Shown here: positions 21,471-32,720 of the stretch, in pieces
How the letters are laid out: the number at the start of each line of letters is the position of its first letter
Position numbering within the stretch: the first letter of the stretch is position 1
Origin: Ceratothoa steindachneri
Taxonomy: Eukaryota; Arthropoda; Malacostraca; Isopoda; Cymothoidae
Assembly: GCA_963969495.1 (NCBI GenBank)
Contig: OZ018321.1
Location: 71,710,286-71,774,285, forward strand
DNA: 64,000 nt
Direction: 5' to 3'
Notes under the pieces: model-generated
Told to the model about the DNA's origin: nothing
The model's input: only the letters and a program-made list of their open reading frames with translations
The model's database searches: none
Translations under genes and position numbers: made by a program

Positions 21471-22700
21471 CATATACCCAACTGATGATGAATAACTAGT
21501 ATCTACTAGGCTAAATACCTAAACCTGACTTCTATGGTCCTGACCTCAATGATGTTTTTGTTAGGTTATGTTAACAAGGGATAACCTAAACCAAACCTTG
21601 CTCTGGGGTCATGAAAAGGTCCTTGAGTACTTTCCATGTTAAGAATATCGAACCCAATTTTATGATGTCAGGAATAGCTCCTCCCTAAATCCCATTGTCA
21701 AAAATCGTGACAGCCCTTCATGTGTTAGGGTCCCTATTCATGATACTATCCCCAAATAATTTTAATTCAGTAAGAAAAAATGGACTTTCTAAGCCAAGCC
21801 CAAAGAATATGGTGTTAATTCAAATATGTTAAGATAGATTGAGAAGGTAGATTAGATTACACCTCTCAATTTACAAGGAAAATACTGTAGTATACGAAAG
21901 TGGTTATTATGCGAGTCGATTTCAAAAGTTCTTTATTGGAATTTGAGGGAAGTTACTTGATATTGCTGAATAAGGTATTCTAACATCCCACTATAAATTC
22001 CTATTTTTACTTCTCCATTCTTATGTAGATTTTTTAATATAGTGATAGTTTGATAATTGAAAATATTAGCTGTATTAAGAGAAGGGTGCCTTTTTAAAGT
22101 TTCAGGATATTTTTTTATATAATTTTTAGGTTTTGTCAAGCTGGATAATTTATTATATATCCCTATATGGCCCACTTTATCATTTTACTAAAAAAGAAAT
22201 TGTGGATAAAAATTCAACATTTTTGGTTTCTAAATGATATGTTTCTTGTTTGAAATTATTTTTCAGGAAAAGTTAACATTTGGGGGGGTTTGTTGCCTGA
22301 AAGCAACACTATGGATCTGGTATACAGAATTTCACATATGAAATAAAAACAAAGTGTAAATCATTTGCATAAAAGACTTGGAATTGTAAATATAAACATA
22401 ATATTCAGTACATAGTATAATTTTAATCGAAACTTGTAAATGTAATCAAATAAAAACCGTATTATTTTTTTAAATTGTTAATAAAAATGCCTTACCCAAA
22501 TGAATATAAATTTTGAAAAAATTATTTTTCGGCAAGACTAAAAATTTTATATAATTTTTTTTCTGCTATTAACTATTTTTACTGATGAAATTTGTAGTAC
22601 TAATTTCATTTAAGTGTAAAGCCTAAATATACTTTGCATTTCATGCAAAAACTTGCACCCATTGCACTTCTTTTCTTTGAATTTGGAATATGTCCAACTT
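21471..22700. other. AT-rich intergenic DNA
   Basis: Contains the diverged partner of the repeat noted at 21000 and an 80-residue minus-strand open frame (21933-22175) that I do not recognise. Nothing else is supported. Confidence 0.45.
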
Positions 22701-23894
22701 GATCAATTCAAACTTCCTTTATTGGTATTGGTGCAGTTGTGTGTCTTTTCATGATTGTGCTTTGTGTAGCTCATTGACGTTGGAAGGCTTTCCCGTTTTT
22801 GTTCGTGAGGATGCAGGTTTACTTTACTTAAGGAGACATTCATAAATTGCGACTTGGAATTTGAAAAGTAGAATCTGCTTTTTTGTCTCAATATTAAAGC
22901 AAATAGTATTACAACGATAAATTAGCCAAGCTTGTACTACCATTATATCCAAGAAATACCAAAGTACTTGTGATACTTTTTTTCGACCTTCCTGGTATTC
23001 TGTAGAGTGTCATAAGCAAATCTAGAAGATCAACACCGCTTCTACATTTTTTCTCGATTGTTATGGCTGACAGGAATTGAACATGAATATGTTGTTTTAC
23101 CCTTGAATCCCACCTCTTCACATTGGTTTTTGGCTTGACTGCAGCAACGTTTACTGTTGCGACTTATATCACTACTGATCCTCGGTCATGTTTTTTCATT
23201 CGCTTATCTGGTGGCATATCTCATCCAAAAAGTCTAGTATGGCGTACAGCTCCGAAAGAACAAATTCCTTGCTTACATAAGGTTGCTTGAAGAGCGGGAT
23301 CGTTGAACCTATTATCAAAATATAATATGTGCCACACTCCTCTAGGTGTTGGTTGTAGAAGGTTTAGTACAATATTACCACAAGCCTTAGGATTTGTTTG
23401 TCCAGCAACAGCAGGTATTGCACCGGTATAAATCTAAAAGTTACAAAATAGGTCATCCACTCCAGAGACCACAAATATTTTGGATCCCCAGTTTTTAGGT
23501 GTCTTTAATAGTTCAATAGTTGCTCCAATGTATCAGCTTCTGAATGGATCTAACCTTGAAAATCCGGTCCTACAGATAACATATCGGTCGAATCTTTGAT
23601 TTCCCGGGTGTATTTTGGACCCTTCCCAAACCCTGGACAATCTGATCCTTCACATTCATCTTTACTGCTCTCTTCTTCATCTACCTCAGGACATTGCTGC
23701 GATTCTTCAAATACTTTAAGGCCTGCCGTACTTTCCATATGAGAATCCAAATTTTTATCTTCTGAGTCGGATGGAATATTAAGCCCAAATCGTTTTCCAT
23801 TAAAACTGGTAGCGTCCATTCCTAAACAAATATTAATAATATGATTATCATTATTACAATTATTATTGTTATTATTTGGTGCAAAGTCATTCAT
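22700..23894 (-). pseudogene. piggyBac-like transposase (PGBD type), degenerate
   Basis: On the minus strand the N-terminal frame (23894-23550) is an Asn- and acid-rich leader, as in PGBD proteins. Downstream, across stops, one reads NWGSKIFVVSGVDDLFCNF, QPTPRGVWHILYFDNRFND, GICSFGAVRHTRLFG and MPPDKRMKKHDRGSV. The next blocks are KTNVKRWDSRVKQ and GVDLLDLLMTLYRIPGRSKK. These match the DDD core of piggyBac transposases in order: the FDN motif carries one catalytic Asp, and the VDLLD region is the conserved C-terminal Asp block. At least three stops and a frameshift inactivate it. No TTAA-flanked ends were located. Confidence 0.85.
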
Positions 23895-25025
23895 TCAGAA
23901 AATACACAGCCTAAAACAAAATGTGAGCTTATAAAAATAAAGAATAGTAAAGAATGATAACCTATATATAAAATCTGTACCTAGGTGGTGATTTTTTTCC
24001 ATAGGTATTGACACGCCCTCCAGGACCCCAGTATTGGGGGAGGAGGGGAAACACTGGCTGGATGTTTCGGCCTCTGCCCGTCGTGTCCCTCCCTTCGCCC
24101 CCTTTTTTTATTTTCTCTTATTCTCCCTTTCCTTCCACACGTTCCTGAGTACTTCCTCCCCCCTTCCATCCCCCCCTCCTTCGCTGCCTCTGCTCTCGTT
24201 GGTTGTCGCTTGCGATCTGCCTTAACAATAATGATGGACATTACCATCCTCAATCCTACTAACATAATAACCTAATTTTACGGGTGACAAAAGCCACAAG
24301 GGCCTATCATAGGTCATCCGCATCTAACATAACATAACTACTACCTCTTGGCTACGGGTATGGATCTCAAGGAGATGGCCGGGCTCGATATAAAAGAAAT
24401 ACGGGTAAAATTTCAGGCAATGCCAAATCTATCAAAATGGATTTTTACCTAAAAAATTTGTCTTTGTTGTATATTGTTGCTTTGTAGCAACGATCAAACA
24501 ATACTCATTTTCATAGATAAATATCAAAATTTTGAATTGTATTAATCTTATACACTCCTTATAACTTCCAATATAACTCAAGATTTTAGTATAGCCGTAC
24601 CTTCAGAAGGAACCTTGAAAAATCACAATAAAAAATTGTTGTTGACGTCATGGATCAGGAAGAAACCCAACATGCTCACTATCAACCAATACCACCGCCT
24701 CACTGAGTCGGGATCGGGATCGGGGTAATATAAGAGGTGAACGTGTAGAGAGAGATATTTTGTTTGGTGTGTGTGTGTATTGATAAGATGTTTATGAAAG
24801 TAGGGTAATATATGGAGATGATAGGGTGAAAATAATAATGAATTGTGCCAGGTTGCCTGACAAACGCTTTCGTTTTTCTTTTTAATTTGCCTTTTTTGGA
24901 GTCTTAAATTTTATATTTGTATCCTTAGCCTTCAAGCATTTGTTCTCGTTTGCGCATTCGAGTATTTGTATTTTTTTTCAATTTGTTTTTGTTTTGTTTT
25001 TTACTTTTACTTTAGTTTTTTATTT

Positions 25026-25027
<2 letters not shown>
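23895..25027. other. Intergenic DNA with a pyrimidine-rich island
   Basis: A C/T-rich stretch at about 24060-24225 gives overlapping open frames of low complexity that I do not accept as genes. At 24265-24330 a segment ending in repeated AACAT units (CATCTAACATAACATAAC) looks like the 3' tail of a retroelement, but I cannot assign it. The rest shows nothing recognisable. Confidence 0.45.

Positions 25028-25100
<73 letters not shown>
25028..25100. repeat. (TA)n microsatellite at the 3' end of LINE-A
   Basis: A pure TA tract abuts the 3' end of the minus-strand LINE that follows. It may be the LINE's own tail or its insertion site. Confidence 0.95.
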
Positions 25101-25102
<2 letters not shown>

Positions 25103-27875
25103 TTTATGTATTTCTCCTCCTTTCTTCCTTGAGTTCTCCTTTTTGTCTTTTTCCTTATATTCACTTCAGTTTTTTTTACTTTTGGTTATTCCTTATGGTT
25201 TACCGTTTCATATTCGGTTGTCATCATCGGTAGTCCTATTCAGTTTTGGTTTTCTTTATTTGTATATTGGATTTATTTTTCTCATTGTATTCTTCCTGCT
25301 TCCTCCATATCGTTGCCTGTATCTGATGTGACGGATCTCGTTTTTTCCGGTACGGTTATTTTGTCCATATCTTCCTGGGAGAGTTACTCGTTTAATTTTG
25401 CCCACAGGTCTTTGGCACGTTTATGGAGTATGTTGTTTATTGGTTTTAGCTCAGTTCTTTGGTGCAGACCTTCCGATGTTATTCGGTCTTGTCTTATTTT
25501 ACTTTCTATAAATCTAGTGGCGCACTTGTGCACCTTCTGGGCCTTTTTCATTTGGGTCTTTCTCATTGTGTGATTGGAAATTATGGGGTATGTCATTCCG
25601 GGTCGGACGAGCGCTGTATATTGTTTTTTCTTATTTTTTTCCGAGAGGTTGTGGAATCTTTGTAGCAATGTTAGTGAGGCCTTTGCTTCCGTAACCTTCT
25701 GTGTCCAATGGGATGTGTATCCATTTGTCGTGAGTTTTGGGCTGAGGACTTTCCCTTCGGTGCTATACGGGTATGCTTCGCCTTCGACCCTTACAGTTGT
25801 GGGGGTTTTTCGATTTATTTGTATTAATTCGAATTTGTTTATGTTCGTTTTGATTTTGTTCCTTTTACCCTAGTCCTTTACATTTTTTATCTCTCTCGCT
25901 GTTTTCTGCGCGATGTCTCTTATGTTTTTTTTCTGCTGCTGGTTATGATTTGTGTGATGTCATCCGCTAGTTGGATATACATCGCACTGTTCTCTGTTGG
26001 TTCGGGTAAGATGCGTTTATATATTGTGTATAGAGTTGGAGAGAGACACCCTCCTTGAGGGTTGGGTTGGATTGGGTTCGATATTTAGATTGGTGCCTTT
26101 GGCTTTAAGTCTGGGTATCCACACCTTGTCGAAAGCTTTGGCAACATCGCAGAGTATATCACTCACTCTGTTGCCGCGCGCTGTTTCATTGGTGATTTTT
26201 TCGGTGATAATTGTCAGCGCGGTTTTTCCCCCGCGCTTACTTCTGAACCTGTGTTGTTGTGGGTTGTATAGATTGTTATTCTCTAGGATTTATTTTTGCC
26301 TCTCGTTTAGAAGTTTCTCGAGGAGTTTACTGATAAATTCCAACAGCGATATGGGACGGAAGCTTTCGATTTGGTCCTTCGGTTTGCCCGGTTTTGGTAG
26401 GAGGATCATCTTTGCCGTTTTGAATGCCCGGGGAAAGTACTTGGCATTCAAGAAGCCATTGAAGACCTTTAGAATTTATTCATGTACGTTATTTGGTGTA
26501 CTGATAAAATGTGTTTTGGTTATGCCACTTAATCCTGGTGCCCTGTGCTTGAATGATTTGGATGCTGGCAAATACTCCTCCATTGTAAAGGGCATGCCTC
26601 CTTCCGAGTGGGGGCGTCTCTCTTCGTCGATTTTTCCTTATGGTTTTATACTTACTTGTTGGGTTTGTAGCATTTGCATCACCTCCTCTTCATATTCTCT
26701 ATCGTACTCCTAGTTTTCTTCTGGAGAGATTGTGAATATTCGGGTCCAGGCTCTTCCGAAGTGTTCTTGAAGTTCGTCGTTTCGTTGCAGTTCCTCGTTT
26801 TGCACTTTAATTTTCATTTTGTTCTCTTTAGGTTGTCTTCTCAGTAGTCTTCTGTATTGTTGCCAAAATTTGGGAGGGGTCACCTTCTATGACCATCTGT
26901 TCAATTATGTTGTCCCAGACCAGTTTAGCCTTGTCTTTTATTAATTCTCCTACATGTCTTCTGACCGTTTTTAGTCAGTTCTACCTTTCCCTTGAGTTGC
27001 CCAGTTCCATTATCTCTTCTGTAAGTCTCTTAAAATCTTTCATTTTTTCTTTAATATCATTGGCCCACCGCGGTGCTGGTAGGGTTCTGTGTTCTATTGT
27101 CGGTGTGTACCTTTTGTCTGCTTCATTATTTTTGCTTTTTGCGGTTATTCTTTGTACTTTTGCTTTTATTTGTATTTGTCCCAGTCTATTTTGCTTGGCG
27201 CTTTTCTTTGGAGAATCTTTAATTGGATGGGGGAGATAGATTTTGGTTGTGACCATACTTAGATGGTCAGATGGATTTGCGGATCTAGGTTCCGTGTGAA
27301 GATTGAGGTTGAAGTTCGGGTTGACGATGATGATATCTGGCTTGTTAGAGGCTTTATTGGTTACGAAGGGTGGGAAATCCGCTCCTTTTCTCTGTACTAA
27401 ATTTCTTTTTATCAATAGTTGGAGGGTTCAACCTGTGCCGTTCATGCGGGCAGTGTAGCCTGCTTCTGTGCCCCTAGCGTTAAGATCTCCGATTAGTATT
27501 GTCGACGCTGGTCGGAAGAAGAGTTTAATGAAATTCTGAAATGAGAGGTTGGTAGGCCCCGGCTATTATAAGGTCTCCGGTTGTCATTTGAATTTTGATT
27601 GCAGTGTAGGATTCTTCTAAGTCTAAGACTTCGGTGTAATGAATCCATGTTTTGACGCCGATCATTACACCATCGTACCTGGTCTGGGTTTGGTTTGCAC
27701 ATATAATTTTGTAGTTTGGTATTTTGATTATTTCGGTTCCCATGTTGATTCTGTTTTTTATTAAGATAACTATGTCTGGATCTTGTCTGATTATGTTTGA
27801 GTAGATAAGTCTTTTGTTTCACTAACCATTCACGTTGAGCGTAAATATTTTTAGTTTTCGCTGAAACTTGAACAT
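25101..27875 (-). pseudogene. LINE-A ORF2: endonuclease and reverse transcriptase
   Basis: The likely start is an ATG at 27875 on the minus strand, opening MFKFQRKLKIFTLNVNG, the usual first motif of an APE-type endonuclease. Next come DPDIVILIKNRINMGTEI and a VMIGVKTW stretch. Near 27280 is PSDHLSM, matching the catalytic SDH. The RT follows: FRPISLLEFISKLLEKLL (about 26300-26350), an AFDKVW motif (about 26130) and LADDITQII (about 25960) in place of the usual F/YADD. The C-terminal tail at 25384-25668 includes YTALVRPGMTYPIISN and a KKAQKVHKCATRFIE stretch. Many stops and frameshifts occur. Endonuclease plus RT in this order suggests a Jockey-group LINE. Plus-strand frames here are antisense shadows. 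Confidence 0.85.
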
Positions 27876-27902
27876 GTTGGGTTTAACTCTTGCCTGTTTT
27901 TA

Positions 27903-29258
27903 TTTTTTCTGTTCTTGCTGGGGAACAGGCACAACCAGTTCGCCTATTCCTAAACTGGTCATTTGGTAAATTGTAGCATGATTCAGGGCATTGTGTACTT
28001 CTGTTTCATCGACTTCTGCATCGTAATCCCATTTGTATCTTCCTTTAACTAGTCCGTCCATGATGTCTTTTTGTTTGTAGGTTTCGGGAAGAGGAGACGT
28101 GTGAGATCCATAAATTTTAATGCTTAGCTCTTGTTTATTTATTTTGGGCCTTTGTTTTTGCCTTTCCTTCTCTAGTTTTTGTTTGCAATTTCTTTGGTTG
28201 ATTTTGTAATTTCTTCGTCGGAGGTTTCTTCTTCGGATGCTTGCTCGGTGTCCATTTGGTCTTGTTCTTAATTATCTTTCTTGTTCTCTTGTGCAGCTGC
28301 TTATGTTGATCTTGTATATTTCGGTAGAGGCTGGATTCTCGGGGAACCACATTTCTCCAGGCCATTTTTCTCAAGCATTGTGTTTAGCTCCGTAGCATAT
28401 GTTCCGGGTTTTGCGATGTTTACGAAATTTGCGTGCATAATACAGAGTATGAGGTCTGCGCGCATGTTTCCTTCAATTTTTACTGAATTAGTTTGCGGTG
28501 TCATTGTCTTTGTCGTTCCTCCTGCTGCTGCAGCGGCATAGGCAATATTCTTTTTTCTTTTCTTTTCTTCGGATATTTCTGCTTTCTTTTTGTTTATTAA
28601 TTGTTGTTTTTTTAATTGGGCACGACATTGCTAATGTGTTGTGCCTATTTCCGTAGTTTAGACACTTTTTGTCGCTGTTTTTGCATTGGTCCCAGCGATG
28701 GTCTGTGCTGGCGCATTCAGGGCAAGCTTTTCTTTTGCAGGTGCATTCTTTGTTGTGTGTTGGTCCAGGGTATAGCAAGTGAAACAAACCTGGATGGAGA
28801 AGAAGGTTTCTCTTTCATTTTGGTCTGGATATATCTTCATATGGAATGCAAGAAGGCCGTGTTCAGCAGCTTTGTTTGCCATTTCTGTGGTTCAGAAAAT
28901 TACCTTAAAGACATGTATATGGTTCTCACCATTCTGGTTTTTAAACTTAACCACGTCTTCAATTGTGGCCTAGTTTTGTTCTTTTGAAAGGTAATTCTTT
29001 ATTTCGTTGGCTGAGTGTGCACCGAGCCATTGGTAGAGAGGTTGGCAGATTACCGATCACTTTGTAGTCACGTTCGAAGGTGTTAGAGGTGCGAGTCCGA
29101 TTTGGGCCAGTTTCTTGGCTGCGTCCTCACTTAAGTGGAGGCGTAAATATTTTTATGTGTCGCAGAGTGCGACATATCCATTGTATTGATCTTTTGGGTT
29201 TATCGTTCCTGGGGAGGATACGAAGAGGAACCCTCTTTGCAACCTCGTAATCTTCCAT
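27903..29258 (-). pseudogene. LINE-A ORF1: gag-like RNA-binding protein
   Basis: The probable start is an ATG at 29258 opening MEDYEVAKRVPLRILPRNDK. Central segments include FFSIQVCFTCYTLDQHT and a cysteine-rich zinc-knuckle cluster (CTCKRKACPECASTDH, then CKNSDKKCLNYGNRHN) near 28650-28760. A later block reads ADLILCIMHANFVNIAKPGT, then LNTMLEKNGLEKM. Near the end is IMDGLVKGRYKWDYDAEVDE. The same blocks in the same order occur in LINE-C (31340-32720), so they define one ORF1 family. The zinc knuckles are expected to coat LINE RNA. The frame is interrupted several times, and ORF2 follows within about 30 bases. Confidence 0.78.
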
Positions 29259-29870
29259 GGTGGCTCGTGGGGAGCCTCTTTCTTGACGTTGCGTTCTTTG
29301 TACCTCTTTATGTTTTGCCTGGATATAATAAATATAGTTTATGAGAATGAAAATGGACCCTCCGCTCCCAGTCTTTAACACAGCCGGTGTAACTGCCTGG
29401 ATGAAAATGATGGATAAATGGGATGATAGCCCGGAGAGGCCATCCAAAAAGATGACTCATGGCGGACTTGATGATGCATGGTGATCGAATCAACTATCAC
29501 CACCCGGGGTGCCGCCCCTCCTAGGGTTTGGTTATCGAGGCTGCTTCCAGTGTACATAGAGACTGTTGTATGTACCTCTACGGTCCTGGTTAGGCCGCTA
29601 GGAAAAGAAGTAATTCTTTCCCAGTGGTTGCAGCATTGCCTCTTTCCCGGGATGCCTATGACGGAAGGCTCCACAGTGGGCTAGTCCACAAGCCTGCTTT
29701 CCCAACCGCTTCGAATTATGACTTGTCACATGACGGGCATAGTTAGAACTAGGTTATGAGTGGCAATACATACGGCTACGCTTTAGAAGGCGGGGGGCTG
29801 ATGAGTTTAGGCAGCCATGAATAAATTAAAATAATCTCTTTCTTAAGTCCCCCGTGGGGGAAAAAAATGG
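29259..29870 (-). other. Probable LINE-A 5' untranslated region
   Basis: This GC-richer segment directly precedes the ORF1 start on the minus strand. It contains several overlapping short frames but no domain I know. A CCCCCGTGGGGG palindrome lies near 29850. I interpret it as LINE 5' UTR from position only; the exact 5' end is not visible. Confidence 0.45.
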
Positions 29871-30298
29871 TGCTGGAGAGTTGTGTTCGCCGACAAGCTC
29901 GATTTAGCGAATAATGCCCTTTATACTTTGCTGGTCTTCGAATTCTTCTCTTCCAAAAAAAATCCGCAGCTACAAGAGTGCAAACAAAGCATACGACAGT
30001 TTCTTTGGTTGTGAGAGCTCAAATTATCTGGGTAACACTAGTTTTGTTTCTTTAAATATTTTTAGTGTTTTTAAGGTAGTTTTACCTCTTGATTCCAAAG
30101 ATAATGTACCATTAGAAATTGCATAGTATCGATATATTAAGAGATAATTGGAATTTTCTATATGAAACTAACCATAAATAGCTGCGACAGTTCACTTTAT
30201 TTAGCATATTCATATTGTTCATGAATGATATCTGATAATATTTTGTCCTTGTAGTCCTTTTTAAACTAATGAAAAATGTGATTATAAGAGATAACCTA
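29871..30298. other. AT-rich intergenic DNA
   Basis: Nothing recognisable. Confidence 0.5.
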
Positions 30299-30544
30299 CT
30301 AAATGTGCACTGAAGAACGTGCTTTCTTATTGTGAGCTCCTTGATTTTTATGCATCAATGACCATATATAGTCCCCCATCATAGCAGTGTCCCATCTTCC
30401 TTGGTATCTTTTCTCCATTACAGCAATGTCCTGATGGAATCGCCCACCATGTGCCTCACTCACTTCTCCCAAATTTCCTCGAAACAACTCCAAATGTGAA
30501 TGCAAAACGTGCACCTTTAGAGACATTCTACTTCCTAAATTCAT
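30299..30544 (-). pseudogene. Fragment of a conserved repeat-borne protein of unknown function
   Basis: The minus-strand frame carries RMSLKVHVLHSHLELFRGNL, then EAHGGRFHQDIAVMEKRYQG and WDTAMMGDYIWSL. From memory, this pattern (MSLKxHFLHSHL, then ERFHQDI, then MMxDYCW) recurs in many uncharacterised invertebrate proteins and looks transposon-borne, but I cannot name its superfamily. The frame ends at a stop after the DYIW block, as such proteins often do. The upstream part is cut off at about 30541, where a LINE fragment in the opposite orientation begins. Confidence 0.6.
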
Positions 30545-30700
30545 TTGCTACGCCCTGGACCAACACACAAAAAGAGAATGCACCTGCAAAGGAAAAGCTT
30601 GTTCCGAATGCGCCAGCACAGACCATCGCTGAGAACAATGCAAATACAGCGACAAAAGCAATTCAGTACTTTGCACCTTTCACAATTTTATGTGATAGAT
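30541..30700 (+). pseudogene. LINE ORF1 zinc-knuckle fragment
   Basis: About 150 bp on the plus strand closely match the cysteine-rich part of LINE-A ORF1. The shared order is ECTCKGKACSECASTDH, then EQCKYSDK. It is a short orphan fragment joined directly to the unrelated protein fragment at 30541, so it marks a rearrangement or a truncated insertion. Confidence 0.75.
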
Positions 30701-31020
30701 GCTTAGGTCCAACATAGAAACCACACACAATACAGAACGAATCTGGTGAATTTCTGCATCCTCTTGTAGCCATAATCAAGAAAGTCAATATTTATCATAT
30801 AAACATGCAAACGAACATAAAGAAATAAACGACAAATGTAAGTGGGCTTTACGCGTACCCCATACATTTCTTTATATTATCATAATTTTTCATATCTTTC
30901 AAACAGTTGATGGTAAAAATAAGTATAGCGTATAGACTAGTATAGTAAGTTAGTTGTTAAGATCCCTGGTCATAGGGTATTACTCTCATTGTATAAATGT
31001 ATGCTTAGGGTTTTTTAATG
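30701..31020. other. AT-rich intergenic DNA
   Basis: Nothing recognisable. Confidence 0.5.
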
Positions 31021-31339
31021 TCAAATTTGGCAGGTATTCAAGTCTTTGTAGTGGTTGGGTGTGAGCCTGTCACAACTGTAAGTCAAATTAAGAGTTTTTG
31101 TCGTAATTCTGTTTGTTATTTTGGGGTTTGTTATGTCAATATGGGTTGGTGTCATTTTTAGGTAAGATTTTCTTCGCTTTAGGGCTGGCCTTAGATAATA
31201 CGCTCGCACTGTAGCGTAGTTGTATTTGGTAGGTACGTGTTTTAGTCTCTCTCAAATAAAGCTCCTAGAGGACAACCTGGTGGGGTTTTATCCTTGCCGG
31301 ATCTTTTCTTTCGATACTTAAAGTCCGAGAGAACAATGT
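31021..31339 (-). other. Segment downstream of LINE-C ORF1
   Basis: On the minus strand this follows the end of ORF1 and could be a scrap of ORF2 or 3' flank. The open frame at 31021-31209 has no endonuclease motif that I can identify. Confidence 0.35.
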
Positions 31340-32720
31340 AAGTGTCTGTTGAGAATTTGATGAGTCCTCGGAAAAGAGCCTATTTAACTAGATCTTCTGG
31401 TATGTCGGCCGTGCAGTCCCATTTGTACTGTCCGGCCCTTAGGCCATCAACAATATCATCTGGGCCCGCCTGGTCTGGAAAGTGGTCCCCTTCAGCAGCA
31501 TATACCCTGAGGTTAATCCTCCTCGGCGAGTACATGTACCTGGGTTCCCGAGTTTTCGATGACGCAGACCTACTCGGTCGACGTGACTGCGAGGCCTTTT
31601 GAGGGCTAGGCGTATACTCTACCTTCTTGGGTTTAACATTCTGGGCTTCCTCTCGCTCGACTCGTGAAACTGTTTGAGTTTTCTCTGTTGTGTGTGTTTG
31701 TTTTGAGCATTCTGCCGGCAGCCATAGCTTGCACTCGAGGATCCTGTTCAAGGGCATTGCTCGAGCCCTGGGATTTCTGACCGCTCTTCTCGTTCTGCGA
31801 TTGGATATTTAATCTAAGAACTTCATTCGACGGAGGGTTTTCAGGAAACCACATTTCATTCATGCCGTTTTTTAGAGCATGGTGTTCAACTCCTTCGCGA
31901 AGGTACCAGGCCAGGGTAGGTTAGCAATGTGTGCATAGTAAATGCAACACATTATTTTGGTTGATTTTTCGTTCTCGATTTGCAGTATAGTAGGCTTTGA
32001 GGCCATACTACTTTCTGCGACCGCTGCCATGGCAACCTTCTCGTAGGTAGCGTTAACTTTCCCCTCTTCTTCTTTTTTGCCCTTTTCTTTTGCTGCCTCG
32101 ATTTTTTCCTTTTTGACGGGAAACACCATAGCCATAGTCTTACGAGTATGTAGGCCACAGAAATTAAGGCATTTCTGTATTGTATTGTTTCAAGCACGCC
32201 AGGAATGGCTTTGTTGGGCACACACAGAGCAGACTACAATGTAAGAGTTAGAGCAAGTGGCAGTGGTGTGTTCTTTGTACCTGTAGCACTGGAAGCACAT
32301 TTTCAAGTCAACGAATTCGTCCCATTCATTCTGCTTGGGGCAGACACGGACATTAAAAAAGAGGATGTTAGTTTCTTTAGCTTTAATCGCCATAGTTGCT
32401 TCTGTGAAGACTACTTTAAAAACGTCGGTGTAGCTTTTGAATTCTACCACTTCGGCTACTTTCGCCCACTAGTGATTCTGAAGAATCTCCTCCGTTATTT
32501 CGTCTGTAGTGTTCTCCAACCCAGGGGTCGACGCGGCGGCAAATAATGCTCCTATGGGACCGTATTTGTTGCTTGAGGTTGATTTTGAGTAGGGCTTCCA
32601 TGGTATACGGAAAAATGAAGACTTTAGTGTCCACCTCCCTTGCACAGATAGCCGAATATCCATTGGGGATGTCGATGAGGCGTACGAGAGCAATATTTAG
32701 ATCAACGTAAATCTTTTTGA
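31340..32720 (-). pseudogene. LINE-C ORF1: gag-like RNA-binding protein
   Basis: Minus-strand frames give an N-terminal block with YSAISVQGRWTLKSSFF and EEILQNH. After a frameshift comes a central block with EFKSYTDVFKVVFTEATMAI, a VCPKQNEWDEF stretch and the cysteine-rich MCFQCYRYKEHTTATC. The C-terminal half has KIMCCIYYAHIANLPWPGTF, then KELNTML, a Ser/Arg-rich linker and finally DGLRAGQYKWDCTADIPEDL. The order matches LINE-A ORF1, including the unusual closing DGLxxGxYKWD block. ORF2 is not found downstream, so this copy is 3'-deleted. Confidence 0.78.

Noticed and set aside
24034..24265. Overlapping open frames in a C/T-rich island
   Set aside because: Low-complexity composition on both strands explains the absence of stops. 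No motif is present.
25997..26713. A 238-residue plus-strand open frame, the second longest in the window
   Set aside because: It is antisense to the LINE-A reverse transcriptase. The minus strand carries RT motifs here, and the plus frame shows no domain.
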